Below are positions 25,934 to 40,200 of a stretch of 64,000 nt of DNA, piece after piece; position 1 is the first letter of the stretch, and every line of letters starts with the position of its first letter. The notes beneath the pieces are model-generated. The model was given only the letters and a program-made list of their open reading frames with translations, was not told where the DNA came from and searched no databases. Source of the stretch: Cokeromyces recurvatus (taxonomy: Eukaryota; Mucoromycota; Mucoromycetes; Mucorales; Mucoraceae); NCBI RefSeq assembly GCF_025118155.1, contig NW_026251421.1, positions 1-64,000 of the forward strand, in the 5' to 3' direction. The translations under genes and the position numbers were made by a program.

Positions 25934-26584
25934 TTAAAGCTTTAATTTCATCATCACATCACCTCTAGCAAATTCCCGAGGACCTTTTATAGGCATATTT
26001 TCAAAACCGTATTTTTTATACAAATTAATAGCAGGTATTAATTTACTAGATGTACAAAGCTTAACATAGGGAAACTTTTTATCAGATCGTTTGGCCCATG
26101 AAATAGCTTCATATATAAGTGGATGAGCATATCCTTTACCCTGATATGCCTTTTTCACACCCATCTTTCCAAGTTCAACAGTGCCATCACTCTCTATTAT
26201 CATGGAAGAGACACCAACTACCACTCCTTCTTTGTTAATTAAACTGAATATCTCTCCACCGTTCTCAATAATGGTTTCTTCAGGTTTATTCAATTGTTGC
26301 AAGTCCTTTTCTTCTATTACAAAATATTCTTCAATCCAGTTTACACTGATTTCTTTGAATGCCTTTATGTATTTCGCATTAAAGGTTGTCATGAACAATC
26401 GTTCTTTGATCGTCTTGTTTTCTATATCAAGTTTATAATAAATAGCAACACAGCTTTCAGGTATGTTGCTTTCATCATTCTGAATATCATCTGATAACCA
26501 TCTTCCTTCTTTTTCCATAAAATCTTCAAGTTTTACAATCTTTCCAAAAAGTATCACATACTTTCTAAGAGCTGGAACTGTCAT
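25934..26584 (-). CDS. GNAT-family N-acetyltransferase
   Basis: An intronless frame; the start chosen is MTVPALRKYV at 26584 (216 residues). An in-frame Met 12 codons upstream (26620) is possible. The C-terminal half has the acetyl-CoA-binding signature: VGVSSMIIES and VELGKMGVKKAYQGKGYAH (Q-G-K-G-Y-A, motif A), then a helix and INLYKKYGFENM near the end, which is the usual motif B pattern. The N-terminal ~110 residues are not conserved in anything I recognise. The acceptor substrate is unknown. Confidence 0.72.
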   Translation of the reverse strand: MTVPALRKYVILFGKIVKLEDFMEKEGRWLSDDIQNDESNIPESCVAIYYKLDIENKTIKERLFMTTFNAKYIKAFKEISVNWIEEYFVIEEKDLQQLNKPEETIIENGGEIFSLINKEGVVVGVSSMIIESDGTVELGKMGVKKAYQGKGYAHPLIYEAISWAKRSDKKFPYVKLCTSSKLIPAINLYKKYGFENMPIKGPREFARGDVMMKLKL

Positions 26585-26717
26585 TTTATAAGCACAAAAA
26601 TAAGCATTTAGGATAAACAAACAAAATATCTATACTTGTATATATATTTTTATTTATTTTCTATATACTTTTTAATTTATCCCCGAGATTCGGACTTATC
26701 GATAAAATCTTATCATC

Positions 26718-26761
<44 letters not shown>

Positions 26762-27359
26762 AGAACGGAAAGAAATCAAGAGGTGTAAGTTATATTATAT
26801 GATGAGTTAAGAAGAAAAAAAAAAAAGGGAATTGGATAAGGAGTGGTAGTAGCTGTAGTAAAAAAAATATATATATATTTTTATAATCAAAAATTGAATT
26901 GATTTGTACATACATCAGGAAGAGAAAAGGTAACTTGGCCTATATTTGAGGGAGAAAAAAAAATTATTTAAAAGAAAAGATGATAATAGAGGATTTTTAA
27001 TTTTTATCTCCTGTATTTGAAACCAAGAATGAATCTAGAGGCAACGAGTTCCTTATCTAATAACAATGTATTTACATGTTTAAGTGTTAATTAGATATTA
27101 TCAATTCTTTGACAAAAAAAAAAGGTTATGTTCAATTAAAATACTATTTTTTAGTACATCTTTTAATGATATATGTATATACAGAAGATATATAAAGAAA
27201 AGTGTCTAGTTTAATTCTATTATCAAAGATTTTCTACCAAGCAATAACTACAGGAAATAAACAGTAGTAGTAGTGAATAGCATTGTTTTATTTAAAGTAG
27301 TAGTCCAATGTGATTATTGTATTATTTCTTCTTGAATTCTTTCTTCTGTATCAAACAGA

Positions 27360-27394
<35 letters not shown>

Positions 27395-27618
27395 TTTATT
27401 TTATTCTAACCACCTATTTATTTGATTAACAAATATGAATACAATCAAGATATTATAATAATTTAGCTTTAATAAATGACAATTAAAAGTATTTTGACCT
27501 AAAGGGTCCTTTAAAGCAGTTATTAATAATTGACAAATAATGATATTATTATTAAATTAAAAAGCCATCCAGCGTGTTAACAGGAAAAAAAAAACACTGA
27601 GAACTATTATTTATTTAA

Positions 27619-27653
<35 letters not shown>

Positions 27654-27711
27654 ATATGTATATAATTATGATGCATAAAAAAAAACAAAGCAAAAAATAT
27701 AATAAACCTAT
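26585..27711. other. Intergenic region rich in A/T homopolymers
   Basis: No gene. It contains homopolymers at 26719-26760 (42 A), 27362-27392 (31 T) and 27622-27651 (30 A). The right end is the 3' flank of the phosphofructokinase gene. Confidence 0.6.
26719..26760. repeat. A homopolymer (42 nt), intergenic
   Basis: Lies upstream (5') of the acetyltransferase gene, about 135 bp from its start codon. Confidence 0.9.
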
Positions 27712-30802
<3,091 letters not shown>

Positions 30803-32171
30803 TTTTATTTAAATACTATTCAAAATAATAATAATATTTTTTTGTAAATAAATAAATGAATAAAAAAAAAGGTCCTGTATACGAGCGTTTGTATGTTTTT
30901 CATTATATCTTTTCAAGATATATATCTTTTTCTTACCTTCTTGTCTTTTTTTTTTTGTTTTGTTTTAAAAGAAAAAAAAAAAAAAAAAAACTTTAAAAGA
31001 GGTCTCGGTACAAAGGTTTTACATGAATTTTTTTTTTCGTGACTTATCATTTTTAACTCCGAGCATAACCATTATCCTTTGTGAAGTTAATCATAATTAT
31101 GAAAAAGGCATATTTTTTTTCTTTTTTTTTCTTTTATTTATTTATTTATTTTTATGTACTTTGATTATACAACAATGCTTTTCTGAGTTGAAGAAATAAG
31201 TAAATAAGGTTGCATCACTTGTATGTTACACGTGTATCAAATGCATACCAACAATGTTGATTGCTATAAAAGAGACCTTGATTTACAAGTTTCATAGCAA
31301 GGATGTCATCGTACGTCACTTGGTGCATATTATGAGTCTTTATTAGTGTGGCATAAAATTAATTAACTAAATATGGGGTTTATATGGATACATTAATTTA
31401 TCAGAACGTTGCATGCTAGAGTTAATATGGACTGTTCTGACGTTAAAATCCATTTATTTCAAAGCTATATACACTCCAATTCATATATATGTGTGTAATA
31501 ATGAGTACTTTTCATATAAAAGATTATTTACCAGGAACCAACATATAATAATACCACAGTGAAGACAATGTTTCATCTTTTTTTGTTTTTCTTATTAAGA
31601 ATCAATCAAGCAGTGATTATTATATGACGAAGTATGATAGTAACCAATTTAAGAAGATTATACTAGCTTTATGTCCTTTAAACTATGTATCATATTTGCA
31701 AAGGCTATCATAGATATCTTTTCTTTAAAGAACTATGTCAACTCCGAACTAATATCTTTAAAGAAGAACTGTATAATTTATTTTGTAAACTATGAATATA
31801 TTTGGGTGCATTTTAACTGTCCTAGGAATAAATAAAATTTAGGGATATAATTTTGATAGAAAATGAATTATGTCTTCTTCAGCTTATTGAAGGTATTTTA
31901 CTATGAATACATATAAACACAAGCTTATGTTCATACAGAGACGTTTTACATATTTTATATCATATGTTTTAATATAAACTATCAGATGTGAATAATTATT
32001 AATTTCAGGAACGGATATAAAATAGAGCTAATCCTTACTCTGTAATATTTGCATATGCTATACTTACCTGCTTTTTTTTTTTCCCAATAGACAATTTATA
32101 ATATTTTTTATTGGGAGGGGGGAGGGGTACTTTTTTTTTCCGTTTTTTCTTCTTCTTCTTCTTCCTTATAA
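30803..32171. other. Intergenic region between divergent PFK and CCDC90-like genes
   Basis: A 1.4-kb divergent promoter region. No gene or RNA recognised. It is AT-rich, with T/A runs near 30950-31040 and a G-rich patch at 32112-32126 followed by C/T-rich DNA just before the next start. Confidence 0.6.
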
Positions 32172-33290
32172 ATGTTCTCAGCATTAACTCGTCCACTTTT
32201 TCAATTGTCCAGAAGAGACTTTCATAGATCATTAATTAAACGAAATTCATATAATGATGCTTCAAAACCATTTCCACCTCCACAACCTACCAGGCCTGTT
32301 GATATGATAAATGACATGAATAATAATGCGAATGCTACGTCACCCACTTTAGATGCCATTGTAGAAGACAGTAATAAAAAGGAGCATTCATTTACAGCAG
32401 ATACTAGTTTTAGAAGAAGTCATCATTTTGATACTTATGAGTTATTAACCTTTCTCGAAAATCATGGATTTAAAAGAAAGCAAGCAGAAGTGATAATGAA
32501 AGGTATTAAATTTCGAATTAGAGAATGGTAATACAAAGAATAATGTACCCCAAGTGACATGATCTATCTATCTGTATACTTATATGATTACTATTAATTT
32601 ACAGCACTGCCTCAGTCAAACAACAATTACTATTTGCATCCGATTTAGAAAATGTAATAGACATATATAAATATATATTTATTCATAATTCATTTTTTCT
32701 TTATTTTATTATTAGGATACTTATTTATTTAAAGCGGCCTTATCAGAGTTAAGAACAGAAATACAAATCATGAGGAGGAATGATATTCAGATGCTACAAA
32801 ATGAATTATCTTTAATAACGAGAGAAGTAGAAGGATTAGAACAAAAGTTAAATGAATCTCTTGCAGACTTGAAAAATGAAATTCAAATGGATATGAATAA
32901 TAGGAAGAATGAGACTCGTGAAGAACAAAAGTCGATGGATATCAAAATTCAAGAAATAAATAATAAATTTACACTACAGTTAGGTGATATTCGAACAGAA
33001 ATTGAAGCTGTTCGATGGGAGACGATATGGAAAGGATTAAGTAAAAAAAAAAAAAAAAAAAAGCAGACTATAATAACAGTCATGACTCATCCTCTTCTCT
33101 TTACTAATAATCTCTTATCATAGCGGGCGTTGTATTGGCAGGACTTACAATCTCTAGTTTAGGTTATTTATTAAATAAGCATTCAAATCGAAAAAAGGCA
33201 AAATTAGAAGCTGATCGAAAACAGAAACTAATAGAAGAAAAGGAAGCTAATATAGAAGCTGGAGCAGCTGAAATGGAAGTCATTTTTTAA
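32172..33290 (+). CDS. CCDC90/MCUR1-family (DUF1640) mitochondrial inner-membrane protein
   Basis: Four exons (32172-32527, 32605-32653, 32716-33040, 33124-33290) give 298 residues. The N-terminus MFSALTRPLFQLSRRDFHRS is rich in Arg, Ser and hydrophobics, as expected of a mitochondrial presequence. The family signature FDTYELLTFLENHGFKRKQA is followed by a long coiled coil (residues ~140-240), a single membrane helix (GVVLAGLTISSLGYLL) and a charged tail. Relatives are yeast Fmp32 and animal CCDC90B/MCUR1, linked to respiratory assembly or uniporter regulation. The exact role in fungi is unsettled. The gene is tail-to-tail with protein phosphatase 5. Confidence 0.85.
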
Positions 33291-33505
33291 ATAACATATA
33301 CATATATATTATATCCTATTTTTACATGTTTAAATATCTCTATTTTATTGTTTTTTTCTTTCTTTCTTTCTTTCTTTGTCTATAAAATAAATACATGCTT
33401 TTGTGTGTGTGTGTGTATGTGTGTGTGTATGTGTACTATATACGCATTAAATCAAATAATGCATGCAGCAGCTAAATAGAATCTTTTTTTTTTTCTTTTT
33501 CTGTT

Positions 33506-35392
33506 TTACATCCCTAATAATCCACTAAATTGACTAGCATACTGCATAGGTCGAACAGAAGGATGAGGCTATAAATAAATAAATAAACGTTAAAACTTAT
33601 TATATAATTGTCTCTGTATAACTTACAACTGCAGTAAAAGTAATGTATTCTTTCTTCAAGTCAGGAGTCATATTGATAAGAGCACCCTTATTGCCAACAG
33701 TATCACAATAATTAGGTGCACTAAACACAGTGACACATTTTCCATCATGTTCAATCACATAACCTTCCTCCTTTACTTCATGGCTACGAATGATCATTTC
33801 TAAATTATTTGTCTCTAAAAAGTTCTTGGTCACATCAGGACCAAACTGAATACCAACACCTCGTTTACTTGTAGATCTGCCGGGCTCAGGTTGAGGATCA
33901 GACCATAATAACTCACACATCAAACCTTCAGAACCTGGCTGTCCTTGTCCAATACGATCAATCTTTCTAATTTCATCCAAAGTTACATTATCTCTGGAGA
34001 ACAGACCACCATGTGTCACAAAGATTTTGTTCTTAATAAGATGGCAGAGTGGTAAAGCATTAAATGTCTCTGAGAATAAACTAAACATCATTTCACTAAA
34101 TTTAGCTTTGACTTCACCTTCAAATCCGTACACTTTGTTCATATTATCCGTTTCATGATTACCACGGGCTAAAAAGAGGTGATTGGGATAGAGCCATTTA
34201 TAGGCAAATAAGGTCAATATGACTTCAACTGAAAAAGAACCACGATCAACAAAGTCTCCATTAAATAGATAAGCGTGTTTTTCGGAAGGATAACCGTTTG
34301 TATCAAAAATATTAATGAAATCATAGAATTGACCATGTACATCACCACAAACTGTTAATTTACCATCAGCAGGAATTTCAACATCAACTAATGTAGGTGC
34401 TTCCATCATATATTTACGAATGGCCAAGATGATCTATAGAGTCAAATTAGACTCATTAATTAAATGTATGCTATAATATAATATATCTTTTTACCATGAA
34501 AGCATATTTTTTATGAATCTTTTTTTGATCTTTAAAATGTTTGATCATGTCCTTTACAAAAGCTTGATCAATTGTTTTTGTCTCTTCATTAATTCGAGGT
34601 CCTTTATATGAATCATCAACGACTATATTTTATAAAATATAAGAAAATTATAAGATTATTTTTGTTTTAAAAAAAGAAAATACCTATAGCATCAATGTCT
34701 AATTTAGATGCAACACTTTGTTTTTGATCATCCTAAAAAAAAAAAAAAAAAAAACGTCAAAACAAACTGCTTTTAAACAAATGCAATAGACTTACTTTGA
34801 TTGCATTCTCAAATTCAATTCTTCTTACAATCTTTTGACATTCTTCAAATTTAGCTTTGGCATCTTTATCATTAGGTGCACGCTTGGAAACAATTCTCAA
34901 ATCCTTCAATGCTGCTTTAAAATTACCAAGCGCCATGTTAGCAGATGCTCGACGATAGTTACCCTATTGTTAAAGTATTAAAAATAAATCTTTTCATATA
35001 TTTTGCTTACTACCTTTGTAAAATGAGGATCGATCTCTAAAGCTTTATTAGAATCACTAAATATAAAGATATAAAATGAGTTTCAAGTATGATCATGAAT
35101 AACAAAGTTAAACTTACGCAATAGCATAACCATAAGACTCTAATTTAATATGACAAAAAGCACGATTTGTATAATATGAAGCCACCTGAGGATTCAACTC
35201 AATAGCCTCAGTATATTTCTCAATAGCAGCAGTAAAATGTTTATCTATAATAAGTTTCAAAATGATGATTATTAAAAGAGATTAAAAAATAAATTCAATA
35301 TATATAAAAAAAATACCTTTGAAATAAGCATTAGCTTCATTTTTTATTTCTTCTGCTTTTACTTTAATATCTTCAGTGGTGGCGGTAGTCAT
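33506..35392 (-). CDS. Serine/threonine protein phosphatase 5 (TPR-PPP)
   Basis: Eight exons (35317-35392, 35118-35244, 35014-35056, 34796-34963, 34684-34732, 34495-34622, 33627-34433, 33506-33568) give 486 residues, close to animal PP5. An N-terminal TPR array ([39 protein letters not shown]) binds Hsp90. The PPP catalytic domain shows [25 protein letters not shown] and the late metal/base region [11 protein letters not shown]. The C-terminal tail ends QFSGLLGM, like PP5 relatives whose last helix is autoinhibitory. It dephosphorylates Hsp90 co-chaperones and clients. Corresponds to yeast PPT1. Confidence 0.95.
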
Positions 35393-36099
35393 TTTTTTTT
35401 GTTTTTGTTTTTGTTTTGTTTACAATAATGAGAGAAATAAAGGGGGCAAAAAAAAAAAAATAAAAAAAAAAAATTGTAGCACTGTTTGTTTGGTATTATG
35501 AAATCAAAATTCAGCAGCTTTGACCAATAAAATTTTTTTATTTTTATTTTTTTTTTGTTTTACAAAAATAAGTTATTATTACTTGCTACTTTATTCAGCT
35601 ACACATTCCTAAGTTAGAAATATTTTCTTCATGCATATTATATATTATTGACACATTTACGAATATTAAAAAAAGAAGTAATTCAAGTTGAATTTATAGA
35701 ATATTTATTTATAATAAATATCGAATAGCTTAAACCAAGTCATATACAAGCCATTTGTAGTATAAATAATGCAAGAAATGAACTTGATTTAATGTAGTAA
35801 AAAAAAAAATACTCAATTAAATAGCTACATACACCTCCTGCATATAAAAACAAAAAGTTAAAAAAAAAAACTCCTGAATATAATCTTTGTTTGGCGTTTT
35901 GTTACTCAAAACGATTCTTATCTACTATTTTATTGGTAAATTATCTTTTTTCTTTTAATTCTTTTTCTTCCCTTTTTTTTTTTTTTTTTTTTAATTCTCT
36001 TTCTTCTTACTTCACTAGAGAATATACCTATTCAACGTATAAGGTAATACAGATCAATTAAAGACTGCTATGGTGAATATCATATTTAATATATCATAG
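35393..36099. other. Divergent intergenic region
   Basis: This lies between the PP5 and LARP-like starts. It is AT-rich with several short A/T runs and C/T tracts at 35940-36020. No gene seen. Confidence 0.6.
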
Positions 36100-38197
36100 A
36101 TGACACATAAAGAACAAAAAATAATGACTAAAGAACAAGAAGTGAATAATAAAAGATCAAATAAGAAAAATAATACAAATTACTATTATCATCGCAATCA
36201 TCGTCATCAACATGACCATAATAGTAATCAGTCATTTAGTAGTGACTTTATGTCTTATCAACCTACAATGCCATATCTCTATTATTATCCTCAGCATCTT
36301 TATTATTATCCTTTTGCTCCTCAATCCGTATTTAGTTATAATGCTTCAAATAATAATAGTCCCACAACAACGCGTGACGATGAAGATCTAGAAATAATTA
36401 TGCATGATGAAAGTAGTAGCAGCATAAATGAAATGAACTCCGATCAAAGTACCTATTTTTTTATATATAAATGATATACGTAGACTTACTATTTTATATT
36501 CTAGACACAACAACAACTACTACTACTACAATGACTACACAGTTTGATTTAAAGAATCAGTTAGAATTTTATTTCTCTAGGTATAACAATGATTATAAAT
36601 AAAATAAAAATGTGTATTTCATGTATTTATATTACATTTTATACGCATATGTAGGCAGAATTTGATCAATGATACATACTTAGTATCACAAATGGATTCT
36701 GAGTTATATGTACCAATCTCACTTGTTGCAAATTTTACACGTATTCGTGAACATACAACAGATATGAGTCTGATCATAAAGACATTAAAGAGCTCTTCAG
36801 CAGTCATTGTGGATGAGACAGAAACAAAAGTAAAGCCTAATATATCATTAAAACGAAATACTGTTATTTTAAGAGATGTACCTGAGTGTACAGAAGAAGT
36901 AAAGAATATATGTTTATATATATATATATATTATATTATATCATGTATAGATCGGTATATTAATCACAAGTAAAATGATATAGGAAATAAACGAATTATT
37001 AAGAGAGTTGGATTCACCACTTGTTCAATCTATAAAACAAGATATTGGTAACATGTGGTACTTTACATTTGAGACAGAGGAAGATGCCTTGAAGTTATTA
37101 TTAAGTGTTAGAGGTAAAACGTTTAAAGGACAAGATATTGCTGCTAGAATGAAATCTGAACCCATATTAAGAATGTAAGTCTATAGATCATGAAAGATAG
37201 ATAGTAGTACCACCTATTCATTCATATATAAATAGAAAGACAAATAGCGACAACTTGCCAGGCGATAATATTAGTATTTATATCACTTCTCCTTATAATA
37301 AATCGACAAATAATAAACTATCTTTAAAGACCAATATGAATACTACGATAACAGAGGATTCTAAAAATAATCATCATGTACTATCAAAAGACAAAGTAGA
37401 CTCCACATTATATGAGAAACCATCTGCATTTCCTATATTTGATACCCCATCATTACCACCTCTCTATATGGGATACTATTATCATCCTTCTTCAATAACA
37501 TCAGTACCAAATACCTTTTATCCTTCTTCTACTAACAATAAATACACACAAGTAACAAGATCTACTTACAAAAGATACAATAGTCATCCCAAGGGAAATG
37601 ATAGAAAATCATTGCGTAATACAAATAATAGACAGCAAAAATCAAGATCTGAATTGAGTAGTGGTTCTTCAGTATCATCTATCACACTATTAGAAAATAA
37701 TTTTACTCAATTATCCATTTCTGAAGTAGAGCAGATTCCTCGAAAGCAATCGACTCATCATTATTCATTACGACAGCCTTTATATCGAAACCATAGTCAT
37801 CATAAAATACATAATGAACAACAAGATACAAATAAGAATAATAAACAAGAAAAGAATCGTAATAATAAGTTCGATTCGACAGAACATCGTTATCTTCATA
37901 AAAAGAAAAAAGAACCTACAACAAGGAAATCTTACTCAACAAACGCAATTAGTATAAAACAAGAAGGTAAGTTTGTATAAGAAACAAAGCTTTACAAATT
38001 CCTTATATAAATTTTCCTATAAAGAAACAGACCAATTAAAGCCAATCCATTTTCCTCCATTGCCTACTAGTAATGAAAGCTTATTAAAAACCGAAGAAGA
38101 TCTATCAGCTCTTTGTCAAAAAGTTCAAATTTTAAAAAAGTCATTCAGTTATGCGGATATGCTCAAGAAAACAGAACCAAACAAAAACAATACATAA
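36100..38197 (+). CDS. La-motif RNA-binding protein, LARP4-like
   Basis: Six exons (36100-36448, 36505-36580, 36655-36898, 36984-37174, 37236-37966, 38025-38197) give 587 residues. After a low-complexity, His/Tyr/Asn-rich N-terminus comes a La motif beginning FDLKNQLEFYFSRQNLINDT and containing PISLVANFTRIREHT. It is followed by an RRM-like domain (TVILRDVPECTEE, IGNMWYFTFETEEDALKLL). The C-terminal half is disordered and Asn/Ser/His-rich. The La motif plus atypical RRM arrangement matches LARP4-type proteins, which bind poly(A) and stabilise mRNA in the cytoplasm. Assignment to LARP4 rather than another LARP group is tentative. Confidence 0.8.
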
Positions 38198-38210
38198 AAT
38201 ATGTATCTTT

Positions 38211-38246
<36 letters not shown>

Positions 38247-38414
38247 GTGTGTATGTGTTTTAATAAATAAAAAGAATGATTACATAATACGCGGATACTG
38301 AAAAAAAAAAGATTTTTACATAATAATTCTAAAGACTAAGACAAACCAAATCCTTATTTGAATACATATGCTTTGGAAATAAATACACATTTTTTTTTCT
38401 TTGTACATATCATT

Positions 38415-39515
38415 ATGTCACATTACTCTAAACGAATTTTTAAAAAGAAACATGAACTACCAATATCATATGAATATCCTACTACTAATGGTAATTAGCT
38501 TTTTTTTGTTTAATTGTAGATCATTGAATTAAACGCCTTTTTATTTTTTTTAGCTTCATCAGTCAATAATGTAAATCTTAAACAATTATCACTTTTTATA
38601 CTTATTATTCAAAATACTATGCTGGTTTTAGTTATGCGTTATTCAAGAACAACATTGCCAGAAGATCAACCAATGTATATTGCATCAACTGCTGTTTTTA
38701 TGGCAGAGATCATCAAGATCATCACTTGTTTCTCTGTACTCTATTATCAAGGACATACTTTAACTTTCTTTCATAAACCTCGAGAAATTTTAAAAATGTT
38801 AATACCCAGTAGTCTTTATGCTCTCCAAAATAACTTGCTTTATATTGCCCTTAGTAACCTTGAGGCAGCGACTTTTCAAGTCACATACCAACTTAAAATT
38901 CTCTCAACGGCGATCTTTTCAGTTATCATGTTAGGTCGGACATTAACTTCAACCCAATGGTTTGCATTAGTGCTCCTAATGGCTGGTGTTACACTTGTAC
39001 AAAGCGAAACAGTTGTCACTACCAATCACTCTTCCTTAACGGAACAACAGCAAAATCCGTTGGTGGGTCTTGTTGCTGTTCTTATGTGCTGTATTTCATC
39101 GGGATTTGCGGGATGTTACTTTGAAAAGATTTTAAAATCTTCAATCTCTTCTATGTGGGTCCGTAACATACAGCTAGCACTTTGTGGTGCTCTTTTTTCA
39201 TTCATAGCTATGCTAATTGGAGATTTTGATTTAATTAAGTCGAATGGTTTCTTTCAAGGTTATAATGCTTTAACTTGGTGTGTGATCGTGAATCAAGCTT
39301 TAGGTGGATTATTAGTAGCGCTTGTTGTAAAATATGCAGATAATATCTTGAAAGGATTTGCCACAAGCATCTCTATCATCGTCTCTGGCTTACTCAGTTT
39401 TTGTCTCTTTGACTTCAAGCCTTCTATTTTATTTATAATTGGTACAGGAATTGTTATACTTTCTACTGTTCTATATACAACAACGAATAACAACAACAAG
39501 TATCGATATAATTAA
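38415..39515 (+). CDS. UDP-sugar/nucleotide-sugar transporter (SLC35A-like)
   Basis: Two exons (38415-38490, 38554-39515) give 345 residues. It is a polytopic Golgi/ER-type transporter of the UDP-galactose / UDP-GlcNAc / CMP-sugar family. Family marks include SSLYALQNNLLYIALSNLEA, TFQVTYQLKILSTAIFS, AGCYFEKILK and ADNILKGFATSISIIVSG. It imports a nucleotide sugar into the Golgi or ER lumen for glycosylation; which sugar cannot be deduced. It ends with a hydrophilic Asn-rich tail. Confidence 0.9.
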
Positions 39516-39954
39516 TATGTGTGTATATATATATATCATAGAATGTATTATTTAATATTTAATAGAGTATTATAATGTAGTAGTTGAATTATTGCTTCTA
39601 CATAAATATAATAAACATGCTAATTTGTACTATTTACTAATAAACTACTATGATATAGGTTATAGTGTTTTTTTTTCCTTTTAAACTTACCGCAGTAATT
39701 CTTAGCTTAAATCCCCTGCCAACAAAAAAAAAAAAAAATTGTTCTTTAGTTGCATATATTAGCAAACATGACTACTTTCTTCTTCAGTTATGAAAATATA
39801 ATTATTTTAAATTTTCTTCAATTATACAAAGAAAAAAAAAGTGTAAGCTGGGACCTTCTTTGGAGACCCTTTGATAAAATAAGCTGATAATATGTTTAAT
39901 GTTTAACAATAGAACAATCAACTGACTTTTTTTTATGCGTTAGTTTTTTTTTTA
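39516..39954. other. Intergenic flank of the mobile element
   Basis: Noncoding 3' flank of the transporter gene up to the left inverted repeat of the element. No gene seen. Confidence 0.6.
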
Positions 39955-40008
39955 GACGAATTAAAATTACTTTTCAGATGATTTGCTTACCTTTTTCGGA
40001 TGAAATAA
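39955..40008 (+). repeat. Left terminal inverted repeat
   Basis: Reads GACGAATTAAAATT at its outer end, then includes CAGATGATTTGCTTACC. It pairs with 43008-43061. A related copy of the outer motif, AGTTTTAGACGAGTT, recurs just inside at about 40035-40050, suggesting subterminal repeats. Confidence 0.85.
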
Positions 40009-40200
40009 AAAAGGAAATTCAGATAAAAAAAAGTTAGTTTTAGACGAGTTCCAACAAGAAATCATCTATACCTTTAAAAATGTAAAGACTGTTAAAAAAA
40101 AAAAATAATAATAATAATTGAAAAATTTATAACCTTTTTTTTTTTTAAAAAAAAAAATATAGAACTTACGCTGTACGGACGTATGAGAGAGTCGTATCAG

